Shown here: piece by piece, positions 23,048 to 33,721 of the stretch | How the letters are laid out: every line of letters begins with the position of its first letter | Numbering within the stretch: the stretch's first letter is position 1 | From: Rhipidocladum racemiflorum | Taxonomy: Eukaryota; Streptophyta; Magnoliopsida; Poales; Poaceae | NCBI GenBank assembly: GCA_036346355.1 | Contig: CM070569.1 | Location: forward strand, 43,130,276-43,194,275 | Direction of reading: 5' to 3' | Length of the DNA stretch: 64,000 bases | Position numbers and translations under genes: made by a program | Notes under the pieces: generated by a model | The model's database searches: none | Told to the model about the DNA's origin: nothing | The model's input: the letters and a program-made list of their open reading frames with translations, nothing else

Positions 23048-23863
23048 TGTGTGTGTGTATATATATATATATTCGACCTAAGATTAGTTTGTTTTAGTAT
23101 GGCCTGAGGAGGAGCACGCGTTACAGAGAAAATGTTCAGAGTTTTCAGTGTTCAATCCAATTAGCGGGCAGCACAGGTGTTGTTACGGTAGCAAGAGGAT
23201 CGAATTAAACTGAGTACTTAGATCGATCGATCGATTCATCAATAGGTTGATGCAGGTGATGATGATGATAAGCTATCTTTCTGAAGAACCTGGAGCTAGA
23301 TTGGTGTTTGTCCGATCCGCTCCATCAGTGGAATAGTGGCTCTTCCTTTCAAGGCAAGCCTTTCTGCCTTCCGAAGAGACCAAAGGAAAGAACCGGTACA
23401 GATCAATCGGATCAATCCATGCATTTACAGTTGCAGTGGCAAGAAACGTGCATGTTCTTCTTCAGAACGCAACAGAAGTGCATGCGTTGGTGTGTGCAGT
23501 GGCTTGTTTGCTAACCTGTGCATGTACACACTCGGAAGAGATCCTTCTCATAATGCAGGGAGAGGGTGTTCCTTCCTGCCAATGACAATGCCAATGCCAA
23601 TGCTTCTCTGGAAACAGAGGACCAGTTCCAGTTCTTAATCTCTTTTCGTTTGCTAATTAAGCATTGACTGACAGATGGCCCATGCTGACAGGTTGAGTAG
23701 GTAACATTATTTTCGCGCCCGTATGGATGGACTTAACTTACTTCCAAAGAGAAGATGTTGCGATTGTAAATCGTGTGTTAATCTCTCTTCTTCATTTTTT
23801 CATTGTTTGATTTCATGAAAGAGATGGGAAGAGAGCATATTCTGAACAGATACTGTTGCATGT
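23048..23863. other. Intergenic sequence
   Basis: It begins with a short GT/AT microsatellite. No exon, RNA gene or transposon terminus is recognised. Small GATGAT (23259) and CAATGC (23582-23600) repeats occur. Confidence 0.5.
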
Positions 23864-26516
23864 TGTTAATTATGGTGACTTATATATAATCTTTTATGAT
23901 ATAGAAATGTGTGCTGTAGGAATTCTAATAGGATTTTGATTCTTAATCCTAATAGATGTAAGATTCCTACTTGCTTTGGAGAAGAATTAGGGATACTATA
24001 TAAACCTAGTGGTGGTCATGGAGAACACAAGTAACCATGAAACCATAAACTAACTCATCTAAAACAAGAAATGTTCAAGAAGATTAGAAGTTAGGTTATT
24101 CTTTAACACTAGATTCTTGTATAGGACAAGAATTCAAAAGTCCTAAAAGGTTTGAGAGATTGTGAGAAAGCAACAATGACTTGTACTATTTTGAGGTTGT
24201 GCTTAAAAAAATTTGCGATCGGCTTAGCTAAATCTTTTCTCCCTCGTCGTGGTTGCTTCAATGTCGTGGTATGCTCTTCGTTCTTAAGACCGTGTATGTT
24301 TGTGACGTATCTCACAAAAATCTGATCTGATCCGAGGGTTACTGTGTCTAAGAAAGGATATCAAAGTGTAACAAGTGGTATCAAAGCTAAAACCAGATTA
24401 ATCAAATTTGTAAGAAGGTTAGTAAAGTGTTAGGTAGCACAAAATCAAGATTGATGTCAACGATGTAGAACCAAGTAGAGAAATTTGATGACGAAGAAAA
24501 TTTCAGCGCGTAGCAATGTGTGGTAAAGGATGTCCTTGTCCATCAAGAGTTAATCGCTACTCTTGAATGGGGAAACCGGGAAAGACGTCCGAAAAAGACT
24601 GAAAGGTGATGGAGCGAAAGGCTGTCAGTACAATATGTCTATGTGTCTCCAATGAGGTAAAGTACTTGGTGATCAAAGAGAATTCACCAAAAAAATTATG
24701 AAAGGACTTAGAAGAATTGTATATAACAGATTCACTGATAAACTAGTGGGTGTTGAAGCGACAACCATATAGGTTACACATGGGAGAAGGTATACGGTAT
24801 GTTGACCATCTCAATGTCTTCAATAAGCCTATTACACATCTTATTAGTGTAGATGAGAAAATTAAGGAGAACGATAAAGTCGTCATACTGGTATCATCTC
24901 TACCACTATCTTGGTAGCAATTGGTGATGAACACCTTTATTGGGAAAAGCACTCTCAACTTCAACAAGGTAATTGCATATCTATTGGAGGCGAAGTCCTT
25001 GAAAAAGCTATTAAAATCTTCATCCTCGGGTGATTAAGCATTGGCTGCAGTAGGTGTTGCAGACAAAAGCAAAAGTTACAGGAAGGAGAAGGGCAAAAGC
25101 AATGGCACACATGTAATCTATGTGACGAGGAATGTCATATGATAAATGATATTTCGAGTTTGAAGCAAATGAGGGATGCATACTCAATGGCGATAGTAAA
25201 AAGTGATTCAGATGTACATATCGTCTATCAATCAAATACTTTTAATAGATAGATATTAGATTCAAATTGTTGTTTCCATATATGTTCGTCAAGAGACATG
25301 TTTGACGAAGGATCTCTACGCCCAGCGTATGGACCTATTCATTTAGCTGATTGTAATAAGTATGCAATTACTGAGGTGAAAATAGTTACATTAAAAATGT
25401 ATGATGAGCACATCGCACATTGACAGGAGTTCAATATGTACCTGGCATAAAGATGAATCTAATATATGTGAGGTCGCTTGAACTCAAAGAATGTAAGGTA
25501 TCATTTTGAGGTGGAGTCATACTAGTTACTTGCAAAGGGCATATGATCATGAAAAGTATTTGGAGCAACGGGGGATAACGATTGATAGATAAACCTAAAG
25601 GAAGGGCAACCACTGGAACGTTTGGAAAAAAAATCCTGATAAGGAGACCGTGTCGTCAACGGTAGGTAATTAGATCTTAACTACAGTTATATGCGGAACT
25701 GCAAATACGGTTGCAAAATCTAGCATACGCAAAGACGAAGGTACGAGATGTTGGAAAAAGGAAGACGTGGCAGGATAAACTACGTGGTTAACCAAACTAC
25801 ATAAACAAAATGTTCTCATGTGGAGGGTTCAGGAGGCCAAACCTAAATACCAACACATATATTGTGGTGATGTGCATGAGCCCCTATGGTAGGGGCACTC
25901 CATGTGAAAGAAAAAAATGCGGAGCCGACTTGGAGTAAGTTTTTGGAGGAGCACGGTGACTTCAACGGATAAGAGTCAAGTGGAGATTGTTAATTATGGT
26001 GACTCATATATAGCTTGTTAGAATATGAAAAAGTATGTCAGAAGAATCATAATATGATTAAATTTTTTAATCCTAATAGGAGTAGGATTACTACTTGCCT
26101 TGGAGAAGAACTATGGATGCTATATAAGCCTAGGGGATGATCATGGAGAACCCAAGCAACCATGAAACCACAAACTAACTCATTCAAAACAAGAGATGCT
26201 CGAGAGAATTAAATACTAGGTTATTCTTTAGCACTAGATCCTTGTATAAGACAAGGATCCAAAGATCCTAAACGATTTGAGAAACTGTAAGAAAGCAACA
26301 ATCACTTGTATTCTTTTAAGATTGTACTTAAAGAATTTACGGTCGATTTCGTTAAATCTTTTTCTCTCTCTTGTCGTAGTTGCTTTAATGTCGTTATTTT
26401 GATTCTCTCTACGAGATTCATCCTCTTCGTTCTTGCTATCAAACACGCTTATGACATATCTCATAAAACTCTTATCCGATTGGGGAGCCGTCGCCTATAA
26501 AAAGCGGTACAGTAAC
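23864..26516 (+). mobile_element. Decayed Ty1/copia element with both LTRs, pol deleted
   Basis: A 510-bp 5' LTR (23864-24373, starting TGTTAATTATGG and ending TAACA) is followed by a methionine-tRNA PBS TGGTATCAAAGC (24376-24387). The 3' LTR starts at 25988 with the same bases, directly after the polypurine tract AAGTGGAGAT. Its right end is near 26516. The LTRs are clearly homologous but well diverged, so the insertion is old. The interior is only about 1.6 kb and holds gag/protease remnants, so this copy lacks integrase, RT and RNase H. No convincing target duplication was found. Confidence 0.82.
24450..25640 (+). pseudogene. copia gag-protease remnant
   Basis: Heavily disrupted coding sequence. 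Near 25256-25430 the phrases ILDSNCCFHICSSRDMF and AYGPIHLADCNKYAITEVK match the copia protease region (normally a D-S-G-C/A motif), followed by TGVQYVPGIKMNLIYV, the pre-integrase segment. Stops and frame changes occur throughout. Confidence 0.65.
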
Positions 26517-27464
26517 TTATTCTGTCAGACTATCCTGGACAGAAAAGTTCCATTGCGGAACGTTCGGTCCGAGCGGTAGCGATCGGTTCGAGCATTCAAC
26601 ACATCGAAGATGTGATTTTCATTGCGATTATAGTCTGAAGTACTATCCGCCGGTGCAGGGCACTGTGGCTTTAAATTCATCAACGCGATAAGTAGCCGCC
26701 TCTGCTGATTGATGAATGAACAGCAACTTGGCTTGGAACGAACGAACAAGTCCAACCCCAGCATTCACTGTCGTCTTCTTCCCATTATGCATTTTTCAGC
26801 ATGTGCAAATTCATGTATGTGTATACTTCGTAAAAAGAAATAACCGGCAAGAAAGAATCATTCTAGAAGTCGGCAAAGTTTTGTGACAGAACAATTCGTT
26901 GCCAATTGGAACTTTAGTTTGCGGCTATGTGTCTTACCATAGTTACTGGATTAGATGTAGTTTCCGTGAATTGCTAATCCAATTTATCAAATCCAAATCG
27001 GTTAAAAGTATGGGTTCGTATTTGAAATAGAAAATGAAACAAAAAGTGATGAATAATAAGATATGCGAATCCTGCCCCGCGACTAGAACGAATCATTTTT
27101 TTGTAACAATATTTGATACTACCATCATGTTGCCTTTAATAAAATTGACTTGTTGTAACTACTAGTGTTTTTTCTATGCACTATTGGTTATAAGTACTGA
27201 TGTATATAATCTTAAATTTGGATGCAGTCCTACTATTACTAAAGTACTTTATCGCGTTCCATCCTGATTAATCCAACTGAGTGGCTTATCAAGTTAGACG
27301 ATTATTAGGTTCATTAAAATTTATTAACTGAAATACATAATATTTTAAAAAATTTATAAGTGGATCTTTACATCGTGCTTATAGTAGTAGATCTGTAAAT
27401 CATGCTCTACCCACTCGTCGTAGCTATGCAATTATATAATGAAATGCTATACATCTTCGGTGAT
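26517..27464. other. Intergenic sequence
   Basis: No coding exon, RNA gene or transposon terminus is recognised. Confidence 0.5.
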
Positions 27465-27473
27465 GTTCAGAAT

Positions 27474-27833
27474 GGGGGCATATCCAGTGCAATCACTATG
27501 CAATCCAACTAAAAAAGTTTCAAAAATCTTTGAAAAAAATCATAGATGTACATCTCAACTTACCCTATCTACGTATAAAATTTAATGATCAAATTCATCA
27601 TATACTAGAAGTTACAAAAAAGACAAATTTCTGACAAACTTTTACAGTTCAAATGCACCCCAAATTTGCCTTTTTTGTAACTTCTAGCATAAGACGAATT
27701 TGATCATGAAATTTTATCGTAGATGGGGTAAGTTGAAATGTACATTCATGATTTTTTCAGAATTTTTTGAAACCTTTTTAGTTGGATTGCATAATGATTG
27801 CATCAAACCTTTGATTGCACTGTATATGCCCCC
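27474..27833. mobile_element. MULE-type MITE (360 bp) with 9-bp target duplication
   Basis: The ends GGGGGCATATCCAGTGCAAT and (inverted) GGGGGCATATACAGTGCAAT open long inverted arms of about 150 bp each; for example AAAAAAGTTTCAAAAA pairs with TTTTTTGAAACC. It is flanked by GTTCAGAAT at 27465-27473 and 27834-27842, a perfect 9-bp duplication, the signature of Mutator-like elements. No coding capacity. It lies about 200 bp upstream of the ATG of the gene at 28037. Confidence 0.9.
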
Positions 27834-28036
27834 GTTCAGAATAGCTTTTTTGACAAAAAAAAATAATAATAAAAATTTTGAACCTCTCCTGGAACAGAGA
27901 AGTTTTAGAAAAAAAAAAGAAAAAAAGAGTAGTTCTCTCGAATTCCTACCCAATTTTAGACAGTCGATTTTTTTCAAGACGGTTAAGAACGCAGCAGCAG
28001 ATCTCTTCCCCATTTCAGCCACAAAATCCTAAAGCC

Positions 28037-31000
28037 ATGGCACTCTCAGCCACTCGCCGACTCTCGGCCGCCGCCGCCCCGCCCAGCCGGCGGCGAAACT
28101 CTCCTCCCTCTTCATGCCCCTCCGCAGTCCAAAGCATCGCCCTCCGTCCCCGGAGTGCCGCAATGAGCGGCCGCGGCGGAAGCCGAGCCCGAAGCCAAGA
28201 AGCGGCGGCGCTGCTCCGGCGGCTTCACCCATTAAGTGCCAATGAAAACTTTAGATCTAAAGAGTTTAGTTGGAATGGTTGTGTTCCAAGGGCGTCTCTC
28301 TCAGTTCTTTGTTGTATATGGGAAGAATTTTTTTTGGAAAAGAGTACTGGTAAGTTTGGCCTGGAATAGTGGGTGAATTCATTACAATGCTGGTTCCATT
28401 AGCCTGGGTAAGTAGTGTTCTCCGGGGAAAACATAATAGCCTGTAGAAGTAGCTGTGTGTAGCTTTACTTGAATTAGAAATGGAATTCCCTGAAGTTTTT
28501 GCCAATGAGTTTTATTTTTGTTAATTGCCTGTTTCTTCCATTGTTTCGGACCTCGACTTTGCTGAGTGTGTTATGCATGTTAAGGCATGGCTACATAATC
28601 GGTGATTTTTGCAGTGGATTCTAACAATGAGTTCCATTCTTTTGCTCTGGAATGATTGAAAATGGTTAGCTGCAACCTACAATTTTGGAGGCATCACTTG
28701 AGAGCAGATCCTTGCAAGCAATTAGAATAATCAGAAAGAGTGTAAGAACAAAATTCACAATCATGTAGGTTTGAAATGCCATCTATATGCTGGAAAGTAA
28801 CCCTTGTGCTTCCTACACTGCAGGAGAACACACATATTTCTTCTTCATCAAATTAAGTAAATTGGTTCCATTGATATGGTCGAAGCTTAGGTACATTTGT
28901 TTGAAATGACATCTTATGAAAAAGTAGTGAATTAACTATATTTAGAGGATCAAATATTATTGGAAGTTGGAACTCTTGCATTCAATTTTCTGTGCTTGGA
29001 TGCTGCCATGGCAAGGTTAGTGGTTCCAGGCAATATACATCTATGCAGATAATATTGATCGTGCGCCCCACTTATGCTACCTCGGAGTAGAGATGGCAAT
29101 CGAGTGGGTACCTCTGGGTACCACCATCTCAGACCTAAACCCGAACCCGAACTTAGTGCTGCCCACCTGAACCCGATAAGCTTCATGGGCACAGATTTGT
29201 GCCTATACCCGAACCCAATTGGTACCCGAAACCCAATGTATGCCCACGGGCAGTTCAGAACATACATTGACATAAAGGTTGCATCTCATGCTGAATTTTG
29301 TAATCATAAATGCAATGAAGACCATGTAGGCCTAATTAACAAAGCATACTCAAATTCTAGAGTCCATATTGATGTCCTTTTGAGTAACCAGATCAAATGT
29401 GTTTTACCCTAAGGATTCTAAGTACCATGCAACCACTTCATCTTGTGTTTTCGTTGAAGTTAGCTTCACATCAAAGATAGATTAAGATGCCATCACATGT
29501 AATACATTATTTTAGGGAGCATGCACTAGCCCATTAGTTCATACGGATAGAATCTAATAACTAAGAATTCATAAAACATCAACTATCCCCATTAGTTCAT
29601 ACGGCTAGAACATAAGATTTCGGCAAAAGGAACAAAGCATCACTAAGCACAAAGCATCAACTATCCCCATTAGTTCATTCGGCTATTAACACAAGATTTC
29701 GACCTCTTCCACCACCACTAAGCACAAAGCATTAACTATCCCCAAATCTTCTAAAAAAAGTTATTTCCCAGGCCGGATGCATCGTTACCTTCGGGCTCGG
29801 ACCACCGGAGGGGAGCGAAGGCCGGACCGCCGGAGGGCGCGCTTTGGGGCGGCGACAGGAATGCGGACCACGAGGGGAGTTGCGGCGGCCAGCGGGACTC
29901 AGGAGCCGGCTGCTTAACCCGGTGGGCTCGTCAGTTGTTTTGTGGCCACCGAGCACCTAGTCCTGGTAGGAGCCGAACGGAGCACCAACCGGGGCGAAGG
30001 GAGGCGAGCCGGCGAGTGGATCAGGAATTTGGGAGGCGGTGGTGGAGGGCGGCCGGGTCGAAGGGAGGTGAGGGAGGGGTGCGGGATGGCCGGACGAGAG
30101 GGAGGTGGCAATCAGGCGAGTGGATCGGGAATTTGGGGGATTGCGACTAGCCGGCTAGGATCCCTAATTGCACAATGCCTCAATGGGGAACGAGGTCTTA
30201 GGTTCGTGACGAGGGAGGAGTGACCGTATGACTAAGTAAGCAGTGGGCCTGGGCCGTAGTGGGCTAGAAGAAGTATGGAAGAACTGAGTTAGTATCTCTG
30301 AAAAGTGGGGTCCACATGTCATATGATACCTATTGGGTACCCATAGGTACAAATTGGCACCCACGCCTATCCTATGACCTTATCGGGTACCCAAACCTGA
30401 AAATCCGTGGGTCTGAAGTGCTACCCTTGCCCGCCCTTATCGAGTCAGATACCTGAGGATACCCGAACCCATGGGTAAAACTGCCATCCCTACCTTGGAG
30501 TTGTATTTACATCACTCTGTGTAATGTGGAAAAGGCATCATGATACTAGTCAAGTATCAATATATCATAATTAACAAATCTGGATAGTTCTTTACTTCTT
30601 TTGATTATTGTGTGCGAACTTAAGTATTCTCTATCAGCCACAGGGAAAACAAATGAAAATACCACGGCAGAACTATTGCTTATTACTCAATTCAACTGTT
30701 ATTGAACCTTTTGCCTATCACTGTAGGTGGTTGTCAGGGAGTGACTAGAAGAAGGTTACCTTGGTTAGCTGTCCGTCTGTTGAGCGAAGAACAGTCTTTG
30801 CATGCGAAAGACTACGAGCTTTCTTTAACATCTAGGAAGATAGAGTGTGTAACCTGTAGACTGTAGTTGTCAACTGAATATCATAGTAGAACTACTGTTC
30901 TCGACAGTCAACTGCTTGAGGTTAACTTTTTACATGTTTCCCTCCTTCAGATAGGCAGCTCTTGTAAGCTGAGAAGTTCATGTGAGTTTGTTAGCCAGGA

Positions 31001-32443
31001 AGTAGCAAGACATGATAAAGTGAATCGTTCAGATACTATGAGAATTCTTACTTTGTTTGTGCTGGATGCATGTCCTCAACAACTCCAGGTTACTGCTGAA
31101 TTAAAAGCTAGCATTTGCAAGTTGCTTAAGGACACCATAAATCTAAGCAATCAATTTCTGAGCAGGTATTTTGTAATCACTGGATGTACTATGTATTTGT
31201 CAGATAGATTTAAGTTCGTGCTTCATACCTCGTTTTTTTATAATCTGAACCTATGTAACAAAACTGCAACAGGCTGTCTGGTGCTTTTAATAGAGTGATG
31301 TCCACATTTATTTGGAGCAGAAAGCTGAGGCACATGTTTCATTCACAAGCACTACCTGAAGGTTAGAGTGCTGACCTTATTGATTTTTCTTCGTATTTCT
31401 GTATGTAATTCTATGAAGATAAGGTATGTACCTAATTTCTGAAGCATACGGTTGTAGCTCTCTATCTTATTGACGTAGTGTAAATATATTCCATCTTCAC
31501 CTGGTTGTTGAAATTTAAAGAACTTTTTTCTATCAAAACACGTAAACAATATCTTAAAATTTGGACTTTACATCTTTTTTGGCAGTAAACAGTCATTTCC
31601 TTTGTTGTGGCTGCTGTTTAAACCGTGACATCTAAATTCTATCGGCTAATCTTTGAGATGGTTAGCTCTGGGTGTCTGACGAGTCAAGACAATGTCAGTG
31701 CAAGGCAATTTGGGATAAGGCGTTACAACACATGTTTGCATGATATTAATATAGCTGCATAGACATGCCTCATGATGTACAGGTAACTTGACTGGCAGTA
31801 GAGAATGATTGTGATATCAAACCATTTGATTACGCAATAGTTCATTCCCCTTAGTCAGCTCTGCATATTTGTCAAGTTCCTTGTCTCTTAAGCATCTTAT
31901 GTTTGACAATGGTAATATATGAAGCCAGTTGTTCTTTGATATTGTTTATTTTTACAAGCCATTGTACCCGTCACAGTCTATTCATGACCTTGTTTCAAAG
32001 AAAATTAAAGGATATTGCTTCCTATTTGCTAGGATTTTTTGATTATTTGCTTCACCCGTTTGTATTGTTTAACACGACTCCATAATACCTGCTGTTCCAT
32101 ACTTTACCTCACGGACACTTCCAACATGGTGTCAGGTTTCTTGTGATTTACAGATATTTGCAGTAAAGTAACTCACTCAACCTGGTTGTCCTGCAGAGGC
32201 AGACACCTTGAAGGTAAGGTTCAGCGGCTCACCTAGCAATAATCCAGCATCAGTCCGACTCACATGTGATGTTGTAGGATCGTTGGTTGGCTGGCTACAG
32301 GGGGTGAATGGTAGACACAAATTTTTACCAACGTCTTCTAAGATCATCACTCCAATTGCTATGAGAAGCTATGAAGATCAGAGTTTGGACCCACACAGCG
32401 GAACACCTCAAGAATCCGAGATAAACAAACCTGTTGAAAGTCA
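28037..32443 (+). CDS. Unrecognised host gene, five exons, 3' end lost to a copia insertion
   Basis: Five exons with GT-AG borders can be joined in one open frame: 28037-28349 (ends phase 1), 30727-30848, 30951-31165 (phase 2), 31273-31361 (phase 1) and 32197 onward. Every junction phase agrees, which is unlikely by chance. Exon 1 starts MALSATRRLSAAAAPPSRRR, rich in Ala, Arg and Ser as in plastid or mitochondrial transit peptides, and is GC-rich as in many grass genes. Exon 3 holds an alpha-helical segment (ELKASICKLLKDTINLSNQF). The last exon is open until 32443, where a copia LTR begins, so the native C terminus is missing here. I do not recognise the family. Additional small exons inside the first intron, which holds the hAT element at 29088, cannot be excluded. 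It may be a pseudogene by 3' truncation. Confidence 0.5.
29088..30492. mobile_element. Non-autonomous hAT element (1,405 bp)
   Basis: The left end TAGAGATGGCAATCG and the inverted right end TAGGGATGGCAGTTT are hAT-type terminal repeats. Subterminal regions are packed with GGGTACC and ACCCGAA motifs. The flanks CCTCGGAG (29080-29087) and CCTTGGAG (30493-30500) match at 7 of 8 bases, the 8-bp duplication of hAT elements. Inside, a phrase with CATCAACTATCCCCATTAGT is repeated about three times at 29520-29745, and a GC-rich block at 29765-30150 differs in composition and could be captured gene sequence. No transposase. Confidence 0.85.
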
Positions 32444-32679
32444 TGTTGAGAGAATGTTAAGAGATTAGTCTGCAACTCCAGGATTTCAGCCATTGCGCCA
32501 GGATTTCAGAGATCGCCCTTTACTGTTTCTTAACAGACAACGACAACAGCTTTGTAACCTATCTGTTCAATATCTATTCGGTAGTTGTGGTTTGTTGTAA
32601 TCTTAACAACTTGAGTTGTACCTCTTGTGAGTATAATACAAAGCCGGCTGGGTTCCCTGCGGCTAATGTAGAATTTTAC
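32444..32679 (+). repeat. 5' LTR of copia element D (about 236 bp)
   Basis: The start is placed at TGTTGAGAGAATGTTAAGAG and the end at TTTTACA, just before the PBS. The size and sequence style fit short copia LTRs. The insertion truncates the gene at 28037. A target duplication cannot be tested because the other end of D is not preserved. Confidence 0.72.
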
Positions 32680-32680
32680 A

Positions 32681-32692
32681 TGGTATCAGAGC
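32681..32692 (+). other. Primer-binding site of copia element D
   Basis: TGGTATCAGAGC, complementary to plant initiator methionine tRNA, follows the LTR end by one base. Confidence 0.85.
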
Positions 32693-32705
32693 TCGGTTAT
32701 CATCC

Positions 32706-33721
32706 ATGGCTACCTCGCAGTTCTCCTCTGAATCTTCCAGTGCCATGTCTTCGCCTTCGTTGTCCTCCGCTTCTGCCGGTATTTTGCCAACTCCCTCTTT
32801 CGACAGTTTCTTCACGGTGAAACTTACCCGTGCAAACCATCTACTATGGAAAGCACAGCTGATTCCTTACCTCCGAGGTCAACAACTCTGGGGTTTACGT
32901 AGATGGATCAATCCCTTGTCCAGATGCCACCATTGCTGGAGGAAAAGGTGGTAACCAACAAGTTCCAAATCCTACATATTTGGCATGGTACCAGCAGGAT
33001 CAACTTGTTTTGTCGGCATTATTGTCGTCATTGGGTGAGGAAATTCTTGCTCAAGTGCTATTCTTCTCTACTTAGGCTCAAGTCTAGGCCACATTGGGGC
33101 AGATGTATCCAGTCAAGGGCACGAATTATGCAGATTAGACTCCAGCTAGCCAATCTTAAGAAGAAAGATTCTCCGGTAACGAGTACTTTCATAAGATGAA
33201 AGGACTAGCAGATACAATGGCCTCTATTCATCTATTGGCTATCCAATGAAGGAAGAAGAAACTGTGATCTATATTTTGGCAGAGCTTGGCAGTGATTATG
33301 ATTCACTTGTCATTCCGTCACCACAAGGCAAGATACTATATCTTTGAATGACTTGTATGCACACTTGCTCAACTATGAGTTACGGCAAGAACTGCTTAAC
33401 TCAGAGCTTCATATTGGAAATTCGGCCAATAGTGTAGCGAAGAAGAGCTTCAACAATCAAAGTTTCAGAAGCGTATCCAGCAATCGTGGTGGCGATCGTT
33501 CCTCATGGAGGGGACGTGGCCGTGGACAATTCTCTAGTCGTGGAGCTGTCAAGAACAACAATCGGCCGACATGTCAAGTATGTGGTAAGCAAGGGCATGA
33601 TTCCCTTCGGTGTTACCACTGCTTTGATCATTCTTATCGGGCTGAAGAGAAGACTATTGCTGCTGCTAGAAGAACATATATGACTGATCAACCGTGGTAT
33701 GTTGACACCAGAGCAATCGAT
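32706..33721 (+). pseudogene. copia gag to protease fragment of element D
   Basis: The start MATSQFSSESSS is followed by FTVKLTRANHLLWKAQLIPY and, after frame changes, AWYQQDQLVLSALLSSLGEE, all typical of copia gag. A CCHC knuckle CQVCGKQGHDSLRC lies near 33569-33610. The protein runs into the protease start WYVDTRAID (normally W-x-D-[ST]-G-A) and is cut at 33721, where a gypsy-type LTR begins. The rest of pol is not seen on the far side of that LTR. Confidence 0.85.

Noticed and set aside
23859..26520. A target duplication for the decayed copia element
   Set aside because: CATGT before the left LTR has no match after the right LTR, so no duplication is claimed.
27878..28036. Extension of the host gene frame upstream of ATG 28037
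   Set aside because: The upstream ATG at 27878 lies in AT-rich sequence with Lys runs; the ATG at 28037 starts the GC-rich coding part.
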